This document shows, piece by piece, positions 1-7,376 of a DNA stretch of 32,115 bases. The notes under the pieces are model-generated. The model had not been told where the DNA came from. It saw only the letters and a program-made list of their open reading frames with translations, and ran no database searches. Position numbers and translations under genes: made by a program. Within the stretch, counting starts at the first letter, position 1. Each line of letters begins with the position of its first letter. Source of the stretch: Flavobacteriales bacterium UBA6165 (GTDB lineage Bacteria; Bacteroidota; Bacteroidia; Flavobacteriales_D; Crocinitomicaceae); NCBI GenBank assembly GCA_002422285.1, contig DIUF01000031.1, forward strand, positions 573 through 32,687. Reading direction: 5' to 3'.

Positions 1-191
1 GAATTGAGATAATGATTGTTGGCATCAACCTGTGCTGCGGGATAAAAAACAGTTTCTGGTTCAACATAAAGAAAATAGGTGAATGCCTCATCTGAAACCA
101 GAGGAACCTGAAAAGCTCGTATGATTACAAAAACGAAGAGCAGCAAAAAATGGAGCAGAACCCAAGGATTTTTACTCCAAAGCACTGTCAT
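1..191 (-). CDS. Membrane glycosyltransferase (GT-C, PMT/ArnT-like), N-terminal part, cut by window edge
   Basis: The reading frame opens with ATG at 191, one base after the pntB stop, and runs off the left edge after 63 codons. It encodes a short basic start, a strongly hydrophobic helix (about residues 8-25), then a loop with SDEAF and later DANNHYLN. In GT-C glycosyltransferases of the dolichyl-phosphate-mannose mannosyltransferase type, an acidic pair after the first membrane helix belongs to the active site, and the other glycosyltransferase in this window has LDEPF at the same place. Such enzymes move a sugar from a lipid carrier to an acceptor on the outer face of the inner membrane. 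The single-base spacing suggests co-transcription with pntB, though a functional link is not obvious. The acceptor and sugar cannot be told from this fragment. Confidence 0.7.
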   Translation of the reverse strand, partial: MTVLWSKNPWVLLHFLLLFVFVIIRAFQVPLVSDEAFTYFLYVEPETVFYPAAQVDANNHYLN

Positions 192-192
192 C

Positions 193-1581
193 TTACAATA
201 CTTTCAATTCGTTTGTAATGCCCGTCAAAGCATCTTTGGCATCCGCAAAAAGCAACTGGCAATTGTCGTAACCAAACAGTTTGTTTTCAACACCTGCATA
301 ACCTTTAGCCATACCGCGTTTAATTACAACCACTTCGCGACAATTGTAGGCACGAATAATTGGCATACCATAAATTGGACTGTGCTCATCTGTTTCTGCT
401 GCTGGATTAACAACATCGTTGGCACCAATGATGATGGCTAAGTCATAGCTATTCATTTCATCGTTCACGGCATCCATTTCCTTCAAAATGTCGTAATGTA
501 CATCAGCTTCTGCCAGCAAAACATTCATGTGACCAGGCATACGACCGGCTACGGGATGGATAATGTAATGTACAACCGTGTCTTTATTCTCAAGTAAACT
601 TTGTAATTGTTTGCATAAATGTTGTGCTTGAGCCACAGCCAAACCATAGCCAGGAATGATGGCAACTTTTTGAGCAAAAGCCAATTTCGTTGCTACTTCA
701 CCAAAAGAGGTTGTTTTGATTTCTATTTCTTCCTCTTCGCCAACTGGTCCTTTCGATGCTTTGAATTTACCACCAATTACAGCAAACAGCGAACGATTCA
801 TGGCCTGACACATGAGAAGTGTCAACAATACACCAGCAGCTCCAACAAAGATACCGCCTGCAATCATGATGTTGTTTTTGTATAGAATACCTGCTAAGGC
901 AGTTGCAACACCTGTTAATGAGTTCAACAAGGAAATAACTACAGGCATGTCTGCACCGCCAATAGGTAAAACGAAAATGACCCCGTACACCAAGCCTAAA
1001 ACCAGTAGGGCATAGGTCAACAATTCTAGTTCTTGAGGCAAAATACCATTAATATAAAGAATTGGTGCTGCGATGAAAACCAACAGGAGCAAACGCGAAG
1101 TCCACATAATCCAAGCGGCTTTTTTGTCTTTTTGCTTGCCAGACAATTTTCTATAAGCCACAATACTTCCTGAAAATGACGCTGCGCCAATAATCAATCC
1201 AGCCCACAACAGCGACAAACTGGAAGCTGGTGGAGTAGCATCAATCCTAGATTCAATTACCGCTAAAAGCATAGCACAACCACCACCCATGGCATTGAAA
1301 AATGAGATTAATTGTGGCATTTCAGTCATTTCAACACGATCTGACATGCGCTTACCAACCAAATATCCGGCGATAATGGCTCCGAAAATCAAGGAAATTT
1401 TGAGAATAGAAATTTCAACGCCATAAAACTGTCCCACGAGCGTGGCGATGACTGCCAAAGCCATTCCACCAGCAGCGATTAGATTTCCGTTTTTTGCACG
1501 ACTTGGAGAGGAAAGAAATTTGAGTCCCAAAACAAAGCCAAGCATGGCGACCAAATAGGCGAGGTGTACTAGTGCTTCCAT
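193..1581 (-). CDS. pntB: NAD(P) transhydrogenase subunit beta
   Basis: This is the beta subunit of the proton-translocating transhydrogenase of the inner membrane, which drives hydride transfer from NADH to NADP+ with the proton gradient. The 462-residue protein has the expected two parts. Residues 1 to about 265 form a run of hydrophobic helices (domain II). Residues from about 300 form the NADP(H)-binding domain III, with PGYGLAVAQAQ from residue 310, then HPVAGRMPGHMNVLLAEA, IGANDVVNPAA and KRGMAKGYAGVENKLF, all hallmarks of PntB. Length is normal for the family. It begins with ATG six bases after the pntAB stop and is followed after one base by the partial glycosyltransferase. It is probably the fourth gene of a gdhA-pntAA-pntAB-pntB unit. 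Confidence 0.97.
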   Translation of the reverse strand: MEALVHLAYLVAMLGFVLGLKFLSSPSRAKNGNLIAAGGMALAVIATLVGQFYGVEISILKISLIFGAIIAGYLVGKRMSDRVEMTEMPQLISFFNAMGGGCAMLLAVIESRIDATPPASSLSLLWAGLIIGAASFSGSIVAYRKLSGKQKDKKAAWIMWTSRLLLLVFIAAPILYINGILPQELELLTYALLVLGLVYGVIFVLPIGGADMPVVISLLNSLTGVATALAGILYKNNIMIAGGIFVGAAGVLLTLLMCQAMNRSLFAVIGGKFKASKGPVGEEEEIEIKTTSFGEVATKLAFAQKVAIIPGYGLAVAQAQHLCKQLQSLLENKDTVVHYIIHPVAGRMPGHMNVLLAEADVHYDILKEMDAVNDEMNSYDLAIIIGANDVVNPAAETDEHSPIYGMPIIRAYNCREVVVIKRGMAKGYAGVENKLFGYDNCQLLFADAKDALTGITNELKVL

Positions 1582-1587
1582 GTTGTT

Positions 1588-1896
1588 CTACTTTGATTTT
1601 TTCTTACCTGAAAACATTTGTAACATTCTTCCAGTGACCAAAAATCCACCTGCAATATTGAGCATTCCGAGGAAGACAGCAATAGTGCCTAAAGCAAGAC
1701 TCAAATAATCGTTTTCGTCTATTTTTAGCATTATTAAAATTGCGCCGACCAAAATAATTCCTGAAATAGCATTGGCACCCGACATTAGCGGCGTGTGCAA
1801 TACAGCTGGAACGTTGGCAATCAATTCAACACCTAGAAAGGTGCATAGTACGAGAAAATAGATCATTTGCTCGTTTTCGGTGAAAAACTCTATCAT
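1588..1896 (-). CDS. pntAB: NAD(P) transhydrogenase subunit alpha, membrane part (split PntA C-terminus)
   Basis: This 102-residue protein corresponds to the C-terminal membrane region of enterobacterial PntA, here a separate gene as in many bacteria with a three-subunit transhydrogenase. It has about three hydrophobic helices and the conserved stretch VPAVLHTPLMSGANAISGI, which forms part of the proton channel with PntB. The C-terminus is a basic cytoplasmic tail (SGKKKSK). ATG at 1896 starts the frame. It lies 38 bases after pntAA and six bases before pntB, so the three subunits should be made together. Confidence 0.95.
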   Translation of the reverse strand: MIEFFTENEQMIYFLVLCTFLGVELIANVPAVLHTPLMSGANAISGIILVGAILIMLKIDENDYLSLALGTIAVFLGMLNIAGGFLVTGRMLQMFSGKKKSK

Positions 1897-1934
1897 GTGA
1901 CAAGGTTAATAAAAAAAATGTCAAGGGAGAAAAA

Positions 1935-3053
1935 TTATTGCATAAAACTTTTAACGCGCTCATTGATGACCTCACCATCATGTATTACGTGGCAAGCACT
2001 AACAATTGGGTCGTCTTGAACACCATCATTGAGTACTGATTTAAAATGTTTTAAGAATTGGAAATAGTTTCCAGAGAGCATTTGAGTGGATGTAGTCTGA
2101 ATTTCTCGAGCCAAATACGACGAGCCAACGATTTGAACGCCATTCACATCGATAATTTGATCGTTGTTGGTCAAAGCACAGTTACCACCTTGTTCGGACG
2201 CAAGATCAACAATGACAGATCCGAATTTCATTTTATAAACTGAATCGGCTTCAACTAAAAGTGGAGCTTTTCTTCCGGGAATATTTGCCGTACAAATCAC
2301 AACTGAGGCTTGAGAAACATGTTTATCAATTAAGTCGCGTTGTTTTTGCAAGTATTCTTCTGATTGTTCAACGGCATATCCACCAGCACTGTCGCTTTCT
2401 GCGGCACCTTCCACTTCGATGAATTTTGCGCCCAAACTACGTACCTCTTCACCTGCAGCTTTACGGACATCAAAAGCCTCAACAACTGCCCCCAATCTTT
2501 TGGCTGTAGCTATGGCTTGAAGTCCGGCAACGCCAGCACCCAAAACCAAAACTTTAGCGGGTTGAATCGTTCCAGCGGCCGTTGTAAACATCGGAAATAC
2601 TGCGTTGCTCAATTCCGCTGCTTTGATAACAGCTTTATAGCCCGACAAAGATTGCATCGAAGAAAGTACATCCATCGATTGCGCTTTCGTGGTGCGCGGC
2701 AATAAGTCCAAACTATATAAGTCCAGACCTTTACAATAAAAATCGCTCAACTTGTGATGACTAAACAAGGGGTTTACAATACCAATAAGCGTTTTATTGG
2801 TATTGAAACAAATCGGAAGTCGAAAGTGATTGATAAACATCAAGATATCGCATGAATCCATCACTTCGGCGCGTGACATTACATGTGCACCCGCTTCGAT
2901 ATAGTCAGCATCCATAAATCCAGCTGAAGCTCCCGCGTTTGTTTCGATGTAAACCTCGTAACCAAGATCATGGATTACTTTTTTACAAGTAGGAGACCCC
3001 AGACATACTCTAGGGTCTCCATTTTGTTCTTTTAATATTCCAATACGATTCAA
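1935..3053 (-). CDS. pntAA: NAD(P) transhydrogenase subunit alpha, soluble NAD(H)-binding part
   Basis: This is domain I of the proton-translocating transhydrogenase, which binds NAD(H) on the cytoplasmic side and passes hydride to domain III of PntB. The N-terminus IGILKE and the later NAGASAGFMDADYIEAGA match the alanine dehydrogenase/PNT N-terminal domain. PRTTKAQSMD (residues 119-128) carries the Arg-Gln-Asp loop (R120, Q125, D128) that positions NAD. LGAGVAG (171-177) followed by FDVRKAAGEEVRSLGA is the Rossmann dinucleotide site, and 372 residues is usual for a split alpha subunit. No ATG fits: the best start is TTG at 3053, which places IGILKE at the N-terminus as in homologues. The gap to the gdhA stop is 11 bases, so the two are probably one transcript. 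Confidence 0.95.
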   Translation of the reverse strand: MNRIGILKEQNGDPRVCLGSPTCKKVIHDLGYEVYIETNAGASAGFMDADYIEAGAHVMSRAEVMDSCDILMFINHFRLPICFNTNKTLIGIVNPLFSHHKLSDFYCKGLDLYSLDLLPRTTKAQSMDVLSSMQSLSGYKAVIKAAELSNAVFPMFTTAAGTIQPAKVLVLGAGVAGLQAIATAKRLGAVVEAFDVRKAAGEEVRSLGAKFIEVEGAAESDSAGGYAVEQSEEYLQKQRDLIDKHVSQASVVICTANIPGRKAPLLVEADSVYKMKFGSVIVDLASEQGGNCALTNNDQIIDVNGVQIVGSSYLAREIQTTSTQMLSGNYFQFLKHFKSVLNDGVQDDPIVSACHVIHDGEVINERVKSFMQ

Positions 3054-3064
3054 ATCAATTCTAT

Positions 3065-4342
3065 TTATGGGAATACACCACGTTGCGTGTAAGCCAATTC
3101 AATTCTCTTAATAGCTTGAATATAGGCAGCCATTCTCCAATCGCAGTCATATTCGGTCGCAACTTTTACAACATTGGCCAATGAGCGCTTCATTTGAGCT
3201 TCGAGACGCACAATAACGTCCTCCATCGACCAAATTTCACCGTTTCTGTTTTGTAACCACTCGTAGTAGCTACCAATCACACCGCCCGAATTACAAAGAA
3301 TATCAGGAATAACGTCTATACCTCTTGAGAACAAGATAGCGTCTCCTTCTGGTGTTGTAGGACCATTTGCCCCTTCAGCAATTACTTTTGCTTTAATCAA
3401 ATGAGCATTTTCTTCAGTGATTTGGTTGCCCAATGCCGCTGGAATACAAATATCGCAATCCAAGGTAAAGAATGTAGAACCGTCTATTTCCTGGGCATCT
3501 GGATAACCGCCAACGCCACCTGAGTTTGTATTTGCATACAACAAAAGCGCATCGGCATCCATACCATGCTCATTATATATTGTGCCAGAGGCATCTTGTA
3601 CACCAACCAGAATTGCACCTTCTTGCTTCATGAAATGTGCAGCCCATTGACCAACATTACCATAACCTTGAACGATATATTTTTTTCCTCTCAAGTCAAT
3701 GTTTCTCAAACGAGCCCATTCTTTAATGGTAACAACAACACCAAATCCAGTAGCGCGGTCACGGCCTTCTAAACCTCCAGAACCAACTGGTTTTCCAGTT
3801 ACGACATGCGCAAATTTCGAACGTTCGCTTGGGTTTTTAGTGGACATGTAGGTGTCCGCAATCCATGCCATCATTTGTGCATTGGTGTTTACATCTGGTG
3901 CAGGGATGTCATATTCCGGCCCGATATTATCGCCCAATGCAAAAGTGAAACGACGCGTAATGCGCTCCAATTCGCCAGCGGAGTATTTTTTTGGATCCAA
4001 TTGAACCCCACCTTTTCCACCGCCATAAGGCAATCCAGCTAAAGATGTTTTCCAAGTCATCCATGTAGCCAAAGCTTTTGCTGCGTTGATATCTACATCT
4101 GGATGGTAGCGTAAACCACCTTTGTAAGGCCCAAGGGCGTTGTTGTGTTGAACTCGGTATCCAGTAAATACCTCTACTGTTCCATCATCCAAACGCACCG
4201 GAAAGTGCACGATGATTTCAGTGTTTGTTGTTGCAAGAATCTTGCGAATGTTTGGGTTTAAGCCCATTTTGTCAGCAGCAGCATCGAATTGTTTTTGCAC
4301 ACTTTCGTACATGCTTGGCTTCTTTTTTTCAGCGGTGCTCAT
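3065..4342 (-). CDS. gdhA: Glutamate dehydrogenase (Glu/Leu/Phe/Val dehydrogenase family)
   Basis: This enzyme interconverts 2-oxoglutarate plus ammonium and glutamate using NAD(P)H. The 425-residue protein (ATG at 4342; a TTG two codons upstream is also possible) has the family signature LPYGGGKGG at 104-112 with the catalytic lysine K110, the substrate-binding KGGLRYHP before it, the catalytic aspartate in PAPDVNT (D150), and a Rossmann motif GYGNVG at 226-231 followed by VQDASG. Length fits the hexameric bacterial class of about 420 residues. Cofactor preference cannot be settled from the sequence, because the acidic residue after the second strand occurs in both types. A good -33/-7 promoter lies about 85 bases upstream. 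The transhydrogenase genes follow after 11 bases, which makes NADP(H) use attractive as an inference. Confidence 0.96.
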   Translation of the reverse strand: MSTAEKKKPSMYESVQKQFDAAADKMGLNPNIRKILATTNTEIIVHFPVRLDDGTVEVFTGYRVQHNNALGPYKGGLRYHPDVDINAAKALATWMTWKTSLAGLPYGGGKGGVQLDPKKYSAGELERITRRFTFALGDNIGPEYDIPAPDVNTNAQMMAWIADTYMSTKNPSERSKFAHVVTGKPVGSGGLEGRDRATGFGVVVTIKEWARLRNIDLRGKKYIVQGYGNVGQWAAHFMKQEGAILVGVQDASGTIYNEHGMDADALLLYANTNSGGVGGYPDAQEIDGSTFFTLDCDICIPAALGNQITEENAHLIKAKVIAEGANGPTTPEGDAILFSRGIDVIPDILCNSGGVIGSYYEWLQNRNGEIWSMEDVIVRLEAQMKRSLANVVKVATEYDCDWRMAAYIQAIKRIELAYTQRGVFP

Positions 4343-4426
4343 GGTCAAATTGTATTACTTGTTTTCTTTGGTTTTATTAAATAATTCGTTAAATAAACAT
4401 TAAGAATACGACTAAAAATTTCGGTG

Positions 4427-4454
4427 CAAATCTACAATTTCTATTGAATTGCAA
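4427..4454 (-). promoter_or_regulatory. Bacteroidota-type promoter for gdhA-pnt
   Basis: On the minus strand a TTG (4454-4452) is followed after 17 bases by TAGATTTG (4434-4427), an exact match to the TAnnTTTG -7 element used by the Bacteroidota primary sigma factor. Transcription would start near 4420, giving a leader of about 78 nt before the gdhA ATG. Confidence 0.6.
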
Positions 4455-4568
4455 CTGTTAAATAGTATTTATTTGTGATTAAACGCTCCTATACTTTTTA
4501 TGTTTCGTAAGTGTTCTGGAAATCACGTATTTTCGCACAATAGTTTTTATTGAACTTAATCGGAATAT

Positions 4569-5045
4569 ATGGCATTCAATTTTTTTAAGAAAAAACCTGA
4601 AAACACCACAAAAAGTCCTTTGAAATTGGTAATGAATCCTGTAGATTATCATCCAAAAATAGTTTTGGCTTGGTCGAAAGCTGTTGAGGGGAATAAAGAT
4701 ATTTTGGAATGGTTGACTAAAAATGGTTACGAAGAATTGGCTGTGGCTTGCTGGGCCATTCGTCTGGATGATGACGCACGAACATGGTTAATGAAAAATG
4801 GTTATCCTCAGCTGATGGCTTTTATTAATGCTGCAGAAGGTAACGAGTCAGCTTTGAAATGGCTTGAGAAATATGATATGCAGGTTTATCTACATATGGC
4901 CAAGGCAATTGATGGTGATATTGATTCGTATTTTTGGCTTCAGAAAAATGCAAGCCCCGACGTATTTATTTTAACCAAAACAATAGAGCGTGTTAAAGAT
5001 GAGATTGAGGAAAGGCACCGCGATGTGCATAAATTTGGAGATTAA
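4569..5045 (+). CDS. Unrecognised protein built of 25-residue helical repeats
   Basis: I do not recognise a named family. The 158-residue protein has a basic N-terminus (FKKKP), no signal peptide and no membrane segment, so it is probably cytoplasmic. From about residue 23 it is a tandem repeat. The dipeptide WL recurs exactly every 25 residues, in EWL, TWL, KWL and FWL. Each unit follows roughly x4-G/D-Y/M-x2-L-x3-xAI/A-x-G/D-x4-A-x2-WL, with NGY or YDM just after WL and an AIDG- or AAEGN-like turn mid-unit. A final degenerate unit is more charged (KDEIEERH). The pattern suggests paired alpha helices stacking as a solenoid, hence a protein-binding scaffold; that is inference. It starts with ATG, stands alone, is divergent from gdhA, and has a weak -7 match (TATTTTCG, 4528-4535). 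Confidence 0.8.
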   Translation: MAFNFFKKKPENTTKSPLKLVMNPVDYHPKIVLAWSKAVEGNKDILEWLTKNGYEELAVACWAIRLDDDARTWLMKNGYPQLMAFINAAEGNESALKWLEKYDMQVYLHMAKAIDGDIDSYFWLQKNASPDVFILTKTIERVKDEIEERHRDVHKFGD

Positions 5046-5098
5046 TTTAACGTGAGTTCTAAATGAGGGTTATGCTGAACTTATGGTTATATCAAGAA

Positions 5099-5410
5099 TC
5101 AGCCTGGAAAGTTAAAGTGTAAATAAACGAGCAAAATAAATCCTATCAATACTGTTGTAAGCATTGCCCAAATTATACCGCGACCAATGGAATATCGAAG
5201 AGAATTTTTTTCAGCTTTGATTTGTACTAAAATGCCAAATCCTAATATTGAAACGAAAACCTTTATGTTTTGATTCAGATTATCCAAGAGTGCGCCTTGG
5301 CTTATAATCAAAGCGATTGTGAGAAGTGTGAAAATGAAAAAAAATAATTTCACGATTTCAAAGTAGTTAGCGAAGTAGCTTAAAATATTTATTCCCCTCG
5401 TCTGTTCCAT
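5099..5410 (-). CDS. Small membrane protein of unknown function
   Basis: This 103-residue protein (ATG at 5410) has about three hydrophobic segments: FFFIFTLLTIALII near residue 27, IKVFVSILGFGILV near 50, and AMLTTVLIGFILLVYL near the C-terminus. I do not recognise the family. Its first 44 bases overlap the 3' end of the upstream substrate-binding lipoprotein in another frame, so translation is probably coupled and the two may work together. It is not a typical ABC permease, being far too short. It ends 53 bases from the convergent repeat-protein gene. The sustained hydrophobic pattern argues that it is real, but it lacks independent support. Confidence 0.6.
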   Translation of the reverse strand: MEQTRGINILSYFANYFEIVKLFFFIFTLLTIALIISQGALLDNLNQNIKVFVSILGFGILVQIKAEKNSLRYSIGRGIIWAMLTTVLIGFILLVYLHFNFPG

Positions 5411-6509
5411 CAATACAATTTAATAGGTCCTGAAGTAAAATATGGGGTTCTATTGGTCCTTCAGAAAAATAGGGACTTGTTTCTGTATTGCAAAAAATTA
5501 CTTTATTATTTTGAACGGACTTGAAATTTTTATAAATTCTGTTCTCATCCAATAAATCATTCATAGAAAAATCTACATGTCGTGAAGCAATGATTACCCA
5601 ATAATGAGCTTTTGACAGTAACTCATAGGCTTCTTCGAGTTTGTAAACCAAATTGCCAGATCCATTATCTCGCTTTACACAATATTCTAAACCAGCATCT
5701 CTTACAAGTTGAGCACTTATTGAGTTTTCCGCGGGCATATCCCATAAGTCGCCGTAAGGTAGATTAAAAGCAACGCTATTCTGCATGCGTAAATTGTGAG
5801 GCAATTTTGAACTTAATGACTCTAAATTGATTTCGTTCTTGTCAGACCTGTTGGATGAAATGCTATGAATCTGAGCTAAAGCCAAATATTCATTTTCGAG
5901 CTCTTCAAAACCAGATAGATTGGGGTTTTTACCAGTAATAAGCGCAAAAAACTTTAGCCATTCTGCTCGAGCTAAAGGAGATTTCTCCATATACTCAGTT
6001 AAATACACCGATCTAATACCGAGTTGATTGAGTTTACTTTTATCTTTATCACCAAAAGGGTAGAGGAAAACCAAATCTGGATTATGATTAACGATTTTTT
6101 CGATGTCCAATCCTTGTGCATTACAAATCTCCGCGGTTTTTAAGAGCATTGATTTTTGCTCAGATGAAAGGTATTGCAGACCACAAAGCCCAGCTAATTT
6201 TTCTAAACCATTAATTTTATTGAGGAAAGCAAAATGCGTGGTAGATTGAGCAATAATACGGTTGAAATATAGGTATTTAGAATTTTCTGATCCTGTTAAT
6301 TCTAGCGTATCAATTGTTTCTCCATTTTCAGGATTGTGAATCAATAAAAAACGTTGATTTCCCTGCTCATAAATAGAAAAACCTTTGGCATATTTGATTT
6401 CAAATTCTTGAAAATCTGTTTCTATTATTGGTTTTTCTGGCTGTTCACCTTTGTTGAAACAAGCCGAAAAAACCAACGAAACAAAAATCAAAAAGAGAAC
6501 ACGAATCAT
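5367..6509 (-). CDS. Periplasmic binding lipoprotein of the iron-siderophore/cobalamin (FecB/BtuF-like) class
   Basis: The N-terminus is a lipoprotein signal: a basic start, a hydrophobic run, then FSAC with Cys17 as the likely lipidated residue. The body reads as a helical-backbone (TroA/FecB-type) binding protein. It has IVNHNPDLVFLYPFG (the usual 'I..L.PDLV' strand), LGIRSVYLTEYMEKSPLARAEW (the usual 'G..v..l.e' element with a following glutamate), and near the C-terminus SPYFSEGPIEPHILLQDLL. These proteins capture a metal chelate or cobalamin for an ABC importer. No permease or ATPase gene lies nearby, so the partner must be elsewhere or this is a stand-alone receptor. Length (380 residues) is normal for Bacteroidota members. 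It starts three bases after the comA stop and overlaps the next gene by 44 bases. Confidence 0.85.
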   Translation of the reverse strand: MIRVLFLIFVSLVFSACFNKGEQPEKPIIETDFQEFEIKYAKGFSIYEQGNQRFLLIHNPENGETIDTLELTGSENSKYLYFNRIIAQSTTHFAFLNKINGLEKLAGLCGLQYLSSEQKSMLLKTAEICNAQGLDIEKIVNHNPDLVFLYPFGDKDKSKLNQLGIRSVYLTEYMEKSPLARAEWLKFFALITGKNPNLSGFEELENEYLALAQIHSISSNRSDKNEINLESLSSKLPHNLRMQNSVAFNLPYGDLWDMPAENSISAQLVRDAGLEYCVKRDNGSGNLVYKLEEAYELLSKAHYWVIIASRHVDFSMNDLLDENRIYKNFKSVQNNKVIFCNTETSPYFSEGPIEPHILLQDLLNCIDGTDEGNKYFKLLR

Positions 6510-6512
6510 GAT

Positions 6513-7340
6513 TTATTCTTCTTCAGCTTCTATCTCATCGCCTTCTTCATTGACGTGTTTTAGGCGCTCAGCCGTTTCTTTGGGAAGATTATCGAAGAAA
6601 GTGTCGCCACGCAGACCAAGTCGCAAACATTCCAGTGGAATGACCTCATTCGGTGCTATATTGCCCAAGTTTACATTGGCGCCAAACAATTTTATAAACC
6701 AAACCTGTTGGCTTTTCTGCGGGGCCTCCCACATGATATCATCTGGGCTTACGTTTTTGATGATGCGATTGATGAGCAAAGTATGGGCTGTCCCATTGGG
6801 TCTAAATACACCAACATTTCCAGATTCGCGACCTTCGGCAATTACTTTCCAAGAGCCTGCCTGTAATTCGTTTTTCATGGATTTGATCCAACGAGCAGGG
6901 GTTACGATTATACCCGAATCCTTAGATCCAACCTCTGAAAGTACTTTGAAATTTTTGGATGCTTTGGCAATTAATTCGCATTTTTCATCATGTGGGATGA
7001 TTATTGAACCGTCGGAAATTTCCATCAATTCCATCTTAAACTTATCCAAAAATTTGAAATATTGGTCGACCATGCCACGAGCATAAAAAACTTCGAATAG
7101 AGTACCACCGAAATATGGCGTCATACCTGCTTCTCTATACATTATGAGTTTCTCTTCAAGTTTTTCGGTTACCAATGCAGTACCAAAGCCAAATTTCACG
7201 ATATCTACAAATGCTTCGTTTCCATCGATAAAATGCTCAGTCTCTTTGAGTCCAAGACCTTTATCCATAACCATTGTAACACCATGGTTACGAGGTCGAG
7301 CAGTGCGTTCAGGAATAAAAGGAAGTTTGATTGCGTTCAT
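6513..7340 (-). CDS. comA: ComA-family phosphosulfolactate synthase-like protein
   Basis: The 275-residue protein matches the ComA family, whose archaeal members add sulfite to phosphoenolpyruvate to give (R)-phosphosulfolactate, the first step of coenzyme M synthesis. Supporting stretches are RPRNHGVTMVMDKGLG near the N-terminus, DIVKFGFGTA, YFGGTLFEVFYARG, FKMELMEISDG with IIPHDEKCELI, then VIAEGRESGNVGVF and MWEAPQKSQQVWFI, laid out like a TIM barrel. The tail is very acidic (EEGDEIEAEEE). Coenzyme M is not expected in Bacteroidota, so here the product may feed sulfolactate or cysteate/sulfonolipid synthesis, or the enzyme may act on another substrate; this is inference. It starts with ATG 36 bases after the TPR gene and is followed after three bases by the binding lipoprotein. 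Confidence 0.88.
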   Translation of the reverse strand: MNAIKLPFIPERTARPRNHGVTMVMDKGLGLKETEHFIDGNEAFVDIVKFGFGTALVTEKLEEKLIMYREAGMTPYFGGTLFEVFYARGMVDQYFKFLDKFKMELMEISDGSIIIPHDEKCELIAKASKNFKVLSEVGSKDSGIIVTPARWIKSMKNELQAGSWKVIAEGRESGNVGVFRPNGTAHTLLINRIIKNVSPDDIMWEAPQKSQQVWFIKLFGANVNLGNIAPNEVIPLECLRLGLRGDTFFDNLPKETAERLKHVNEEGDEIEAEEE

Positions 7341-7376
7341 TTATTAAAATTATTATTGAGAAGGTGGACTAAACAA

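Noticed and set aside
121..441. Plus-strand open frame of 106 codons
   Set aside because: It is antisense to the 3' end of pntB and the start of the glycosyltransferase, both of which have clear family motifs.
5046..5098. Imperfect stem (GCTGA/TCAGC) between the convergent repeat-protein and small membrane-protein genes
   Set aside because: Only five paired bases plus three after a mismatch and no T-run; not strong enough to call a terminator.
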